Assembly (NCBI GenBank): GCA_025361365.1
Contig: JANYAM010000124.1
Location: forward strand, 1-61,047
DNA length: 61,047 nt
Direction: 5' to 3'
Source: Opitutus sp.
Lineage (GTDB): Bacteria > Verrucomicrobiota > Verrucomicrobiia > Opitutales > Opitutaceae
Under the pieces are notes generated by a model that worked only from the letters and a program-made list of their open reading frames with translations, had not been told where the DNA came from and did not search any database. Each line of letters opens with the position of its first letter. Within the stretch, counting starts at the first letter, position 1. The translations under genes and the position numbers were made by a program. This document shows, piece by piece, positions 15,959-24,790 of this stretch.

Positions 15959-15989
15959 CAAAAGAAAAGGCGCCGGCGAGGCCGGCGCC
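15959..15989 (-). terminator. Rho-independent terminator of the DUF3016 gene
   Basis: Minus-strand stem GGCGCCGGC/GCCGGCGCC (15981-15989 with 15969-15977, loop CTC) followed by TTTTCTTTT. It lies 26 bases beyond the DUF3016 stop. Confidence 0.8.
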
Positions 15990-16014
15990 CATGAAACATC
16001 GCCTGATCCGGGGC

Positions 16015-16536
16015 TCAGGAGGACCGCTTGAATTCCCTCCTCAGCCAATCGCTGAGCAATTCCTTGTCGTGACGTAACGGATCCGACGTGGGCAGCGGCG
16101 TCAGGGTCATCAGGTAACCCAGGTTTTGCAGCTGGCGCCTGCCTGCGCTCACGATCTTGCCGTCGGCCCCCAGCAGGCGGAACTCCAGGGTGGCGCGCGG
16201 CGGATAAATATCCTTTACGATGCGGACATTGTCGAAATCCGGACCGCGCTGCGGCTCGAAATCACCCGCGAGGTCCACATCAGTCACCTTGATTTCCAGC
16301 CGCTGGCCGGGCGTCAGGTATTGGGCGGCGGTCGTCACCAGATGTTCCTTCAACTGGGCCAGGATCGCGTCCCGCCCGCGCTCGGAATCCATCGAGTCTT
16401 GCTTCGCGTCGCGGAAATTTTCCGGCGCAATGAAAGTAACTTCAATCGACGGGGTGGGTTTATTCGCCTTGGCCGCGAAGGCGACGCCGGCCGCAGCCAA
16501 ACCAAGCAAACCCATCAGGAGTAATTTTGTCTTCAT
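16015..16536 (-). CDS. Secreted DUF3016 protein
   Basis: 173 residues with a signal peptide (MKTKLLLMGLLGLAAAGVAFA). The DUF3016 pattern follows: VTFIAPENFRDAKQDS, a helix with RDAILAQLKEHL, LEIKVTDVDLAGDFEP and RIVKDIYPPRATLEF. Family function unknown; probably periplasmic. ATG 16536 is preferred over the upstream in-frame TTG because it starts the signal peptide directly. Divergent from the TetR gene with about 150 AT-richer bases between. Confidence 0.85.
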   Translation of the reverse strand: MKTKLLLMGLLGLAAAGVAFAAKANKPTPSIEVTFIAPENFRDAKQDSMDSERGRDAILAQLKEHLVTTAAQYLTPGQRLEIKVTDVDLAGDFEPQRGPDFDNVRIVKDIYPPRATLEFRLLGADGKIVSAGRRQLQNLGYLMTLTPLPTSDPLRHDKELLSDWLRREFKRSS

Positions 16537-16687
16537 AGGGTGGGCGGTTTTCAAACAAACCTAGGGATTTTGGTTCCAGGCGCAACCGGAGCTCAGTAAC
16601 AGCTTGGTAACACTCAAACCTCCAATCAGGCCCGCCTCATAAAGAGATTGAAGTTATTTATACGCACGTTTCATACTATCGTATTAC

Positions 16688-17326
16688 ATGGGTGACACTA
16701 AACTAAAGGAAACGCTGGAGCGTGTATTAATCGCAGCAGAAGCGCTATTTGCAGAGAATGGCTATGATGGGACCACGCTGCGGCAGATAACCCAGCGAGC
16801 GAACGTCAATCTCGCCGCCGTCAATTATCACCACGGCGACAAGGAGAGTCTGTATCTGGAGATTATCCGGCGACGCCTTCAACCCATCAACGAATCCCGC
16901 CTGAAAAATCTCGCTGCGGCCGAGTTGGGCGCGGAGGGATCCCCGGTGCCGCTCGACGTGCTCGTGGAGATTATGGCTCGCCCGCTGTTCGAGTTGTATG
17001 CCGATGCCGATCACGGCGGCCGGCATGCCGCCCGGCTTATCGGGCGTAGTCTGGTCGAGCCCCTGCCCTTTATGACTAAGTTTCTCGCCGCAGAATTCCA
17101 GCCGGTGATGTCGCGCTTCGGGCAGGCGCTGCGCCGTCATGCGCCGGCGCTGCCGCCGGAGGATTTCCTCTGGCGGCTCAGTTTCGTGGTCGGCGCCATG
17201 CTGCACGCCCTCGCCACCCTGCACCGGATGAAAGACCTGACCCGGGGCATATGCCGGGACAATGATCAGGTCGCGGCCCGGGCCCGCTTCGTGCAATTTG
17301 CCGTGCGCGTCTTGGGGACGCCTTAG
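16688..17326 (+). CDS. TetR/AcrR-family repressor (CecR-like)
   Basis: 212 residues. The N-terminal helix-turn-helix (about 10-57) has the TetR pattern: AAEALFAENGYDGTTLRQITQRANVNLAAVNYHHGDKESLY. The C-terminal ligand domain (LIGRSLVEPLPF, FLWRLSFVVGAMLHAL) resembles the CecR/YbiH group. An upstream stretch at about 16648-16680 carries possible promoter boxes and an ATAC/GTAT partial palindrome that could be its own operator. The fatty-acid modification genes start about 0.5 kb downstream on the same strand, making them candidate targets. Confidence 0.9.
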   Translation: MGDTKLKETLERVLIAAEALFAENGYDGTTLRQITQRANVNLAAVNYHHGDKESLYLEIIRRRLQPINESRLKNLAAAELGAEGSPVPLDVLVEIMARPLFELYADADHGGRHAARLIGRSLVEPLPFMTKFLAAEFQPVMSRFGQALRRHAPALPPEDFLWRLSFVVGAMLHALATLHRMKDLTRGICRDNDQVAARARFVQFAVRVLGTP

Positions 17327-17568
17327 CCGATCGGGCAATGCCGCGGTAGCGCATCTAATCCTGCGACTGCGGCGTATTGCTACAGCCGCTTTTTTACGCG
17401 CCGGGCTTGCACTGGACCGAAATTTGCGTCTTTTGGGCCTTTCGTTGCACTGACCACGCCGCGAAAACCGTCGATTCCTGCAACTAGGCCCAGCCGCGCC
17501 GCGTTAAAGGAGACAACGGAACAATTTAAACCGCCGGTGCACTGACCCTGCGCCGGTTACACCAAGCA
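17327..17568. other. Intergenic region, no gene seen
   Basis: About 240 bases between the TetR gene and a small candidate ORF. I see no RNA gene, terminator with T-tract or repeat. A TTTTTT run at about 17390 and GTTGCACTGACC/GTGCACTGACCC look-alikes (near 17443 and 17537) are the only notable features. Confidence 0.3.
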
Positions 17569-17730
17569 ATGATCTCTGCCATTATCGTTATCACGCTGCT
17601 CTCGCTGCTCGTGGCCACTGAGCCCGAGCCGGCGAGTTCCACCGTGCATCCCTCGCCCGAGCCGCCCTTGCGGCCGGCCGGGCAGAAATCGCGTGAGCAA
17701 CCCGCCAAGCCCGACCGGCTGGCGGCCTGA
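17569..17730 (+). CDS. Candidate small single-pass or secreted protein (53 aa)
   Basis: A short ATG-started ORF: a hydrophobic segment at residues 2-16 (ISAIIVITLLSLLVA) followed by a Glu/Pro/Ser-rich, positively charged tail. This suits a small membrane-anchored or exported peptide. It fits a gap of about 500 bases that is otherwise empty and lies just ahead of the lipid-modification cluster. No Shine-Dalgarno and no known family, so it may be chance. Confidence 0.35.
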   Translation: MISAIIVITLLSLLVATEPEPASSTVHPSPEPPLRPAGQKSREQPAKPDRLAA

Positions 17731-17851
17731 ACGAAGCGCGGCATCCGCGCACCGGCGTGCGCCGTAGAATCCGTGGCAGTTTCCGTTTCCCTGACGTGCA
17801 ACCCGGGTTGCACGCGGTTGGTCTGAACATTGCTTGCCGCCCTTTTCCGCC

Positions 17852-19027
17852 GTGCCCGCTTCTACACAAAATGTTTTCCGCCGCCTGCTGGGCTCCCTGG
17901 TCCAATGGATCGACTCGGACTACTCGCTCGAGTCGCCGGAGGCCATCCGCGCGCAGCCCGATGGCGTGAACCTGGTGCGCTGCCTCCCGTTCGTCATCCT
18001 GCACCTGGGCTGCCTCGGTGTCCTGTGGGTCGGCGGGAGTTGGTTCGCCGCGGGCGTCGCGGTGGCACTCTATTTTGCCCGCATGTTTTTCGTTACGGGC
18101 ATTTTTCACCGCTACTTCTCCCACAAAACTTACAGCACATCCCGCTTCGGCCAGTTCGTGCTGGCCGTGCTGACCGGCACCACCGTGCAACGCGGCGCGC
18201 TCTGGTGGGCCTACCATCACCGCCACCACCACCAGCATTCCGACGAACCCGAGGACGCCCACTCGCCACACGTGCACGGCTTCCTGTGGTCGCACATCGG
18301 TTGGATCACGAGCCGCCGCAATTTTCCCACCGACTACTCCAAGATCCGTGACCTCGCAAAATACCCCGAGTTGGTTTTCCTGAACCGCTTCGACATCCTC
18401 GTGCCGGTGCTGTTTGCCACCGCGCTCTTTGTCGGCGGCAACTATCTCGGCCACGCCGCACCCGCGCTGCACACCAGTGGCGCGCAGCTGCTCGTGTGGG
18501 GCTTCTTCATCAGCACCACGGCGCTCTTCCACGGCACCGCCTGCATCAACTCCCTCGCCCATCTCATGGGCAACCGCCGCTTCGAGACGACCGACGACTC
18601 CCGCAACAGCTTCATCCTTTCGCTCATCACGCTCGGCGAGGGCTGGCACAACAACCACCACCGCTACATGTCCGCCACGCGCCAGGGCTTCTACTGGTGG
18701 GAGCTCGACATCACCTATTATCTGCTGAAGGCCCTTTCCTGGACCGGCTTCATCTGGGGTCTCAAGGAAGTGCCCGCTTCCATCTACATGGAGGCCGAGC
18801 AGCGCCACCACCAGGACACGCTCTCCCGCTTCTCCGTTTCTTCCGTGCAACACGAGATCAACACGCTCCGGCGCATGGTGCCGACGGCCGCGGTAATCGC
18901 CATGGCCACGGTCAACTCACCCGCGAACGCCGACCAACTGCAAAGGAAGGACGAACCGACGATTTCCAAGGACGTCACCGGACAGACCCAGCATCCGGGT
19001 GCATCCGCGCCCGCTCCGCGGGCGTAA
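17852..19027 (+). CDS. Acyl-CoA / fatty-acid delta-9-type desaturase
   Basis: A membrane di-iron desaturase introducing a double bond into acyl chains. The three histidine boxes are present: HRYFSH, HRHHHQHS (within YHHRHHHQHSDEPEDAHSP) and HNNHHRY (GEGWHNNHHRYM). Hydrophobic pairs flank them. The C-terminal 60 residues are polar and lack a cytochrome b5 domain. Start: GTG 17852 or an upstream TTG at 17834; neither has a clear ribosome site. As first gene of the lipid cluster it would supply the cis-unsaturated chains used by the CFA-type methyltransferases downstream. Confidence 0.92.
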   Translation: MPASTQNVFRRLLGSLVQWIDSDYSLESPEAIRAQPDGVNLVRCLPFVILHLGCLGVLWVGGSWFAAGVAVALYFARMFFVTGIFHRYFSHKTYSTSRFGQFVLAVLTGTTVQRGALWWAYHHRHHHQHSDEPEDAHSPHVHGFLWSHIGWITSRRNFPTDYSKIRDLAKYPELVFLNRFDILVPVLFATALFVGGNYLGHAAPALHTSGAQLLVWGFFISTTALFHGTACINSLAHLMGNRRFETTDDSRNSFILSLITLGEGWHNNHHRYMSATRQGFYWWELDITYYLLKALSWTGFIWGLKEVPASIYMEAEQRHHQDTLSRFSVSSVQHEINTLRRMVPTAAVIAMATVNSPANADQLQRKDEPTISKDVTGQTQHPGASAPAPRA

Positions 19028-19068
19028 TTCTGTGACCCGCTGCTCTCCCCGGAGGAGGCGGTTTTTTA

Positions 19069-20355
19069 ATGCCCAAACTCGCCATCATCGGTTCCGGTAT
19101 CGCCGGCCTGGGCTGCGCCCATTTCCTGCACCGCGACTTCGACGTCACGCTCTTCGAGCAGAACGACTACACCGGCGGCCACACCAACACGGTGACCGTG
19201 CCCGAGACCGGCACCGGCCGGCCTGTGCCGATCGACACCGGGTTCATGGTCTTCAACTACGAGACCTACCCGCAGCTCACGCGCCTCTTCGGCTTGCTGC
19301 AGGTGCCCGTGAAGAAGACCGCGATGTCCTTCAGCGTGCGGCACGAGGACACCGGCCTGGAATTCGCCGGCTCGTCGCTCAACCACCTCTTCGCCCAGCG
19401 CCGGAATCTTTTCCGGCCGCGGTTCTACCGCATGCTCATGGCCGTCGACCGCTTCAACCGCGAGGCCGTCGCGGCACTGGCCGATCCGACCTGGGCCGGC
19501 GTGTCCCTCGGCGACTATGTGCGGCGTCGCGGCTATGGCGGCGACTTTCTCGATCTTTACCTCGTGCCCATGAGCTCGGCGGTGTGGTCCACGCCGGCGG
19601 ACAAGATGCTGGCGTTCCCCGCCACCACGCTCCTGCGTTTCTTTCACAACCACGGCTTCCTCGGCCTGCACACGCAGCACCAGTGGTGGACCGTGGACGG
19701 CGGGGCGCAGGCCTACGTGCAGCGCATTACGCATCCCTGGCGTGACCGCATCAGGCACGGCAACAAGATTGTCCGGGTGCGCCGGGAGAACGGCGGAGCC
19801 GTCCTCACCACCGCCCATGGCGCGACCGAGTATTTCGATCGCGTCATCCTCGCGTGCCATGCCGACCAGTCCCGGCAGTTGCTCGCCGACCCGACACCCG
19901 AGGAGGCGCGCCTGCTCGCCGAGTTTCATTACCAACCCAACCTCGCCACGCTGCACACCGACGCGTCGGTCATGCCGCGCACCCCGCTCGCGTGGTCGGC
20001 GTGGAATTATTCCATCGCCCGCGATCCCGCCGGGCGGATTTCGCCGGCCACGCATTACTGGATGAACTGCCTGCAGGGTGTGTCTGACCGGGAAAATTAT
20101 TTTGTCTCCATCAACGGGGCGGAGCGCATCAACCCGGCAAAAGTCCTCAAGACCATCCCCTACGAGCACCCGCTCTTCAGCCTGGGCGCCGTGCAGGCCC
20201 AAGCCGGCCTGCCCGCCCTCCACGCCGCTGCGGCCGGCCGCACCGAGACTTATTTCGCCGGGGCCTGGACCCGCTACGGGTTTCATGAGGACGGCTTCCT
20301 CTCCGCCGTGAACCTGGGGCAATTACTGCTCGGCCGGGATCCCTGGGGCGGGTAA
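19069..20355 (+). CDS. FAD-dependent amine-oxidase-like oxidoreductase
   Basis: 428 residues with an N-terminal dinucleotide-binding motif (LAIIGSGIAGLGCAHFL, then VTLFEQNDYTGGHTNTV) and a C-terminal FAD-closing segment (TYFAGAWTRYGFHEDGF). This flavoprotein is regularly found beside DUF1365 and CFA synthase genes, and the same three-gene order follows here. It probably oxidises or isomerises a lipid acyl chain; no substrate has been fixed from sequence. An AGGAGG-like purine tract (GGAGGAGGC, about 15 bases upstream) precedes the ATG. Confidence 0.88.
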   Translation: MPKLAIIGSGIAGLGCAHFLHRDFDVTLFEQNDYTGGHTNTVTVPETGTGRPVPIDTGFMVFNYETYPQLTRLFGLLQVPVKKTAMSFSVRHEDTGLEFAGSSLNHLFAQRRNLFRPRFYRMLMAVDRFNREAVAALADPTWAGVSLGDYVRRRGYGGDFLDLYLVPMSSAVWSTPADKMLAFPATTLLRFFHNHGFLGLHTQHQWWTVDGGAQAYVQRITHPWRDRIRHGNKIVRVRRENGGAVLTTAHGATEYFDRVILACHADQSRQLLADPTPEEARLLAEFHYQPNLATLHTDASVMPRTPLAWSAWNYSIARDPAGRISPATHYWMNCLQGVSDRENYFVSINGAERINPAKVLKTIPYEHPLFSLGAVQAQAGLPALHAAAAGRTETYFAGAWTRYGFHEDGFLSAVNLGQLLLGRDPWGG

Positions 20356-20430
20356 GCCCCCTCGCCATCCGGCGCTTGGCTTGGTAAGAAAGCTGCATCT
20401 TCCGGCCTTCGTGGGCCGTAATCCTTCACC

Positions 20431-21285
20431 GTGAACTCCTGCCTCTACGAGTGCCATGTGATGCACCATCGGTTTTCGCCGCAGGCGCACCGGTTTTTGT
20501 ATCGCATCTTCATGTTCGCCTTGGACTTGGACGAGCTCGAGGCCCTGCATAGCCGGTTGCGGCTCTTTTCCCTCAACGGCCGCAATCTCTATAGTTTCCG
20601 CGAACAGGATTTCCTCCCGACCGGCGAGTCCCTGCACAATCCCTCGCAGCCCGCTGGCTCGCCCGCCACCCCCGGTGGCCTCAAAGCCCGCGTGCTCGCC
20701 CATCTCGCCGACCGCGGCATCGACCTCACCGGCGGCCGCGTAATGCTCGTCACCCTGCCGCGCGTCCTCGGTTACCTGTTCAACCCGGTTTCGTTTTATT
20801 TCTGCTTCGACCGCGCCGGCCAGCCCGTCGCCGCACTCGCGGAGGTGACCAACACCTTCAAGGAGATGAAACCTTTTGTGCTCGGCCCGGAGACGCGACA
20901 GGGCGCCGCCTTCGCTCTGCGCACGCCGAAGTATTTCTACGTCTCGCCCTTCACCGACATGGATGTGGCCTTTGACTTCACGTTGCGCGTGCCCGGCGAC
21001 AAGCTCTCGGTGCAGATCGACGATTACGACGCCGGCCAGCGCACGCTCACCAGCACCCTGACCGGCCCCCGGCGCGCGCTCACCGACCGCACCCTCGCTT
21101 GGTTCACCTTCAAGTATCCCTTCATCACGCTGAAGGTCATCACGCTGATCCACTGGAACGCCCTGCGGCTCTACCTGAAAAAGGTGCCCTGGTTTGCCAA
21201 AGCCGCCCGGCCCGACGCGCAGCGCGATCTTTACCGACCCCACGACAGCCTTACCCCCGCCGTCCAACCTGCTGCAAAATCATGA
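20431..21285 (+). CDS. DUF1365 protein
   Basis: 284 residues, GTG start. The family opening is YECHVMHHRFSPQAHRFLYRIFMFALDLDEL. Also seen are LVTLPRVLGYLFNPVSFYFCFD, EVTNTFKE, and KYFYVSPFTDMDVAFDF. DUF1365 proteins co-occur with CFA-type lipid methyltransferases and the flavoprotein upstream; their chemistry is unproven. Its stop overlaps the start of the CFA gene by four bases (ATGA at 21282-21285). Confidence 0.92.
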   Translation: MNSCLYECHVMHHRFSPQAHRFLYRIFMFALDLDELEALHSRLRLFSLNGRNLYSFREQDFLPTGESLHNPSQPAGSPATPGGLKARVLAHLADRGIDLTGGRVMLVTLPRVLGYLFNPVSFYFCFDRAGQPVAALAEVTNTFKEMKPFVLGPETRQGAAFALRTPKYFYVSPFTDMDVAFDFTLRVPGDKLSVQIDDYDAGQRTLTSTLTGPRRALTDRTLAWFTFKYPFITLKVITLIHWNALRLYLKKVPWFAKAARPDAQRDLYRPHDSLTPAVQPAAKS

Positions 21286-22574
21286 GTCACGATCTCGCCA
21301 CCACTGCTTCCTCTGAAGTTTCCCCCAGCGCACCGGCCCCGTCCTTTTTCCAGGGCGCTGTGCTCAATGCTTTCGCTGCCATGAAACTCGGCCGGCTGCG
21401 CCTCGAGCTGCCTGACGGCGCCGTGCGTGAGTTCGGCGCACCGGGCAACGTCACCGCCCCCGTGGCCCCGGGCGTCAGCAACACCGCGTTTCTCCGCGTG
21501 CGCCGCCCGGCATTCTTCACCAAAAGCGCACTCTACGGCGACATCGGCTTCGCCGAGTCCTACCTCGATGGCGACTGGGAGACGCCCGACCTCACCTCAC
21601 TGGTCGGCTGGTTTATCCTCAATCTCGAGCACGCGCCCACCCTCACCGGCTCGCAGCAGGCGAAATCCCTCGCATTGAACCTGCTCCGCGCCGCCAACCG
21701 TCTCGGGCACCTGCTGCGTCCCAACACCCGCGCCACCGCGCGGCGCAACATCAGCGACCACTATGATCTCTCCAACGATTTCTTCGCGTTGTGGCTCGAC
21801 CCGTCGATGATGTATTCCGGCGCCCGCTGGGCCGGCGTCACGACGCTGGAGGAAGCGCAGGTGGCCAAGAATGACGCGCTTTGCCGCAAGCTTCACCTTC
21901 AGCCGGGCGATCACGTCCTCGAGATCGGCACCGGTTGGGGCGGCTGGAGTTTGCACGCCGCCAAGACCTACGGCTGCCGCATCACCACGCTCACCATCTC
22001 ACAGCAGCAGTATGATCTCGCCCGCGCGCGCATCGCCGAGGCCGGCCTGACCGACCGCATCGAGGTCCGCCTGCAGGACTATCGCGACCTCACTGGCCAG
22101 TTCGATAAGATTGTCTCCATCGAGATGCTCGAGGCCGTCGGCCACGAATATCTGCGCGAGTATGCCACGGTGTGCGACCGCGTGCTCAAGCGCGACGGGC
22201 TCATTGCGCTCCAATTCATCACCTACCCCGACGCCCGCTACGACCAGTTGCGCCGCGGCGTGGATTTCATCCAGAAACACATTTTCCCCGGCTCGCTCCT
22301 GCTCTCGGTGAATCGCCTTAACCAGCTCTTTGCCGAGCAGGGCAGCTTCGTGCTCCACGGCCTGGAGGACATGGGCCGCGACTACTCCCAGACGCTGCAT
22401 AACTGGCGGCAGCTGTTTCACGCCCGGCTCGACCAGGTGCGGTCGCTCGGCTTTGACGAGCGCTTCATCCGCAAGTGGGATTACTACCTGTGCTACTGCG
22501 AGGCGGCCTTCGCGATGCGCAACATCTCCGTCGTGCAGACCGTGCACACGCGGCCCAACAACCTCTCGTTTTGA
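21282..22574 (+). CDS. Cyclopropane-fatty-acyl-phospholipid synthase family methyltransferase (1)
   Basis: 430 residues. Transfers a methyl(ene) group from S-adenosylmethionine to the double bond of membrane acyl chains. Seen: HYDLSNDFFALWLDPSMMYSGA (lipid/active-site loop), the SAM motif VLEIGTGWGGWSLHAA, SIEMLEAVGHEYL and FIQKHIFPGSLL. The start is fixed by the ATGA overlap with DUF1365. The product may be a cyclopropane, mid-chain methyl-branched or further modified chain. This enzyme and the paralogue at 23771 are distinct, not duplicates. Confidence 0.92.
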   Translation: MSHDLATTASSEVSPSAPAPSFFQGAVLNAFAAMKLGRLRLELPDGAVREFGAPGNVTAPVAPGVSNTAFLRVRRPAFFTKSALYGDIGFAESYLDGDWETPDLTSLVGWFILNLEHAPTLTGSQQAKSLALNLLRAANRLGHLLRPNTRATARRNISDHYDLSNDFFALWLDPSMMYSGARWAGVTTLEEAQVAKNDALCRKLHLQPGDHVLEIGTGWGGWSLHAAKTYGCRITTLTISQQQYDLARARIAEAGLTDRIEVRLQDYRDLTGQFDKIVSIEMLEAVGHEYLREYATVCDRVLKRDGLIALQFITYPDARYDQLRRGVDFIQKHIFPGSLLLSVNRLNQLFAEQGSFVLHGLEDMGRDYSQTLHNWRQLFHARLDQVRSLGFDERFIRKWDYYLCYCEAAFAMRNISVVQTVHTRPNNLSF

Positions 22575-22582
22575 AGCCCGCC

Positions 22583-22978
22583 ATGGTCTGGTTTCTCCGC
22601 ACCCTGTTCGCCGTGGTGCTGGCCTCGATGCTCGCCGTCACCAGCTGGGCTAGTTTTCGTTGCCCGCTCTTCGCCGTGCCGCGCGAGGTGTTCACGCACC
22701 CGTGGTTCATCGCCACGATGTTCGACGCCTATTGGGGCTTCACGACCTTCTTTGTCTGGGTCTGCTCCAAACAAACCTCGTGGGTCGCACGCGGCGCCTG
22801 GTTTGTCGCCATCATGCTGCTCGGCAACATCGCGATGTCGGCCTACTGCCTGAGCGAACTGTTCACCCTGCCGAAGGACGGCCAGCTCGCCGATTTGTTG
22901 ACCGCCCGCCGTGCCGGCCCCGGCGCGCTCGGCCTGATCCTCGCCCCGGCCGGCCTTCTCGTGGTCGCGCTGGCCTGA
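22583..22978 (+). CDS. DUF1475-like small membrane protein
   Basis: 131 residues with four hydrophobic segments (WFLRTLFAVVLASMLAVTSWA; FDAYWGFTTFFVWVC; GAWFVAIMLLGNIAMSAYCL; LGLILAPAGLLVVALA). The FDAYWGF and ARGAWFVAIMLLGNIAMS pattern matches what I recall of DUF1475 proteins in CFA gene clusters. Starts 8 bases after the CFA stop and ends 4 bases before the next ATG, so it is in the same operon. Probably a membrane subunit of the lipid pathway; function unknown. Confidence 0.8.
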   Translation: MVWFLRTLFAVVLASMLAVTSWASFRCPLFAVPREVFTHPWFIATMFDAYWGFTTFFVWVCSKQTSWVARGAWFVAIMLLGNIAMSAYCLSELFTLPKDGQLADLLTARRAGPGALGLILAPAGLLVVALA

Positions 22979-22982
22979 GCCC

Positions 22983-23774
22983 ATGACGCCGCTGCCGCTC
23001 ATCTTTTCCGCGCTCGCCGGCCTGTGCCTGCTCTTTGCCGGGCTGTATCTGGTCGCCCGCCGGATCGACAACTACGGCATCGTCGACATCGCGTGGTCTT
23101 ACGCCTTCGCGGCGCTGGCGCTGGGTTACGCGCTGCTCGCCCCCGGCTGGCCGGTGCGCCGGGCGCTCATCGCCACGATGGCGACCCTCTGGAGCCTGCG
23201 GCTCGGCACGCACCTTTATCGGCGCGTCATGGGCCACCACCCCGTCGAGGACGGCCGCTATGTGCAGCTGCGCAAGGACTGGGCCGCGAATTTTGCGCCG
23301 AAGGTGTTTGGTTTCTTTCAGCTGCAGGCTGCCTCCGTCGTCTTGCTGGGCGTCGCATTTTTCATCGTCGCGCTGAACCCGGCCCCGCAACTCCACCCGC
23401 TCGAAATCGCCGGCGCCGCGCTGTGGCTGCTCGCCCTGGCAGGTGAGTCGCTCGCCGACCAGCAGCTCGCCGCCTTCAAGCGCGATCCCGCCAGCAAGGG
23501 TCAGGTCTGCACGGTCGGCCTCTGGCACTACAGCCGCCACCCGAATTACTTTTTCGAGTGGCTCATCTGGGTCGCCTATTTCGTTTTCGCGCTCGCCTCG
23601 CCGCACGGCTGGGTCGCTGCCATCGGCCCGGCCAGCATCCTGTTCCTGTTGCTACGCGTGACGGGCATCCCGCTCACCGAGGAACAATCCCTCCGCTCCA
23701 AGGGCGACGCCTACCGTCGCTACCAACAGACCACGAATGCGTTCGTGCCGTGGTTTCCCAAAAATCTCCCATGA
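22983..23774 (+). CDS. DUF1295 / steroid-5-alpha-reductase-like membrane protein
   Basis: 263 residues, polytopic. The C-terminal NADPH-binding signature GLWHYSRHPNYFFEW (about 177-191) and GIPLTEEQSLRSKGDAYRRYQQ define the DUF1295 / 3-oxo-5-alpha-steroid 4-dehydrogenase fold, which reduces C=C bonds. In this operon it might reduce a methylated unsaturated acyl intermediate. The stop overlaps the next start by ATGA (23771-23774). Confidence 0.9.
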   Translation: MTPLPLIFSALAGLCLLFAGLYLVARRIDNYGIVDIAWSYAFAALALGYALLAPGWPVRRALIATMATLWSLRLGTHLYRRVMGHHPVEDGRYVQLRKDWAANFAPKVFGFFQLQAASVVLLGVAFFIVALNPAPQLHPLEIAGAALWLLALAGESLADQQLAAFKRDPASKGQVCTVGLWHYSRHPNYFFEWLIWVAYFVFALASPHGWVAAIGPASILFLLLRVTGIPLTEEQSLRSKGDAYRRYQQTTNAFVPWFPKNLP

Positions 23775-24790
23775 TCGACGCCCTGCTAGAAAAAAACCTC
23801 CTGCCCGACGCGGTGATCCGCCCCGGAATCCGCCGGCTGCTGCGCTCGCGGCTCGCCGAGATCGAACACCCGTCGCCGGAACTGCAGGTCGGCCGATTCG
23901 CTGAGTCGCTGCGCCCGATGCCCATCGCCATCAACACGGCCGAGTCCAAGGAGCAGCACTACGAGGTGCCCACCCTGTTCTACCAAAAATGCCTCGGCCC
24001 GCGGCTGAAATACTCTTCCGGCTTCTACGCTCGCGGCGACGAGACCCTCGCGCAGGCCGAGGAGGCGATGCTCGCGCTCACGTGCGAGCGGGCCCGCCTG
24101 GCCGACGGCCTCGACATCCTCGAGCTCGGGTGCGGCTGGGGCTCGCTCACCCTCTGGATGGCGGAGCATTACCCGAACGCCCGCATCACCGGGGTGTCCC
24201 ATTCGCGCACGCAACGGGAGCATATCCTCGGCGAAGCCCAGCGGCGTGGCCTGGCCAACGTCAGCATCATCACCTGCGACATGAACGAGTTCAACGCTTC
24301 CACCCGCACGGTCGATCGCGTCGTGTCGGTCGAGATGTTCGAGCACATGAAGAACTGGCCGCGCCTGATGGCGAACATCGCCCGGTGGCTGCGGCCGGAA
24401 GGCCTGTTCTTCGCCCATGTGTTCACGCATTCGCGTTTTGCCTACCATTTCGAGGCGCGCGACGAAACTGACTGGATGAGCCGGTATTTCTTCACGGGCG
24501 GCATGATGCCGGCGCACGACCTCTTCCCGCGGTTCCAGGACGACCTGAAGCTGGTCGCCGACTGGAAGGTCAACGGCCGCCACTACGCCCGGACTGCGGA
24601 GCACTGGTTGCAAAACATGGACGCCCACCGGGCGGAGATCATGCCGTTGTTCGTGCAGACATACGGTGCCGGCCAGGCGCGGAAGTGGTGGTCCTACTGG
24701 CGCGTGTTCTACCTCGCCTGCGCCGAGCTCTGGTGGTTCCGCGACGGCGAAGAGTGGCACGTCAGCCACTATCTTTTCCGCAAGCCGTGA
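23771..24790 (+). CDS. CFA-like SAM methyltransferase (2)
   Basis: 339 residues with the CFA/coclaurine-N-methyltransferase pattern: KEQHYEVPTLFYQKCLGPRLKYSSGFY, SAM motif ILELGCGWGSLTLWMAEHYP, VEMFEHMKNWPRLM and FFTGGMMPAHDL. It is shorter than the first CFA enzyme and lacks its N-terminal domain. That group can methylate amines as well as lipids, so a polar head group is possible. Overlaps DUF1295 (ATGA) and the following TPR gene (GTGA). Confidence 0.88.
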   Translation: MIDALLEKNLLPDAVIRPGIRRLLRSRLAEIEHPSPELQVGRFAESLRPMPIAINTAESKEQHYEVPTLFYQKCLGPRLKYSSGFYARGDETLAQAEEAMLALTCERARLADGLDILELGCGWGSLTLWMAEHYPNARITGVSHSRTQREHILGEAQRRGLANVSIITCDMNEFNASTRTVDRVVSVEMFEHMKNWPRLMANIARWLRPEGLFFAHVFTHSRFAYHFEARDETDWMSRYFFTGGMMPAHDLFPRFQDDLKLVADWKVNGRHYARTAEHWLQNMDAHRAEIMPLFVQTYGAGQARKWWSYWRVFYLACAELWWFRDGEEWHVSHYLFRKP

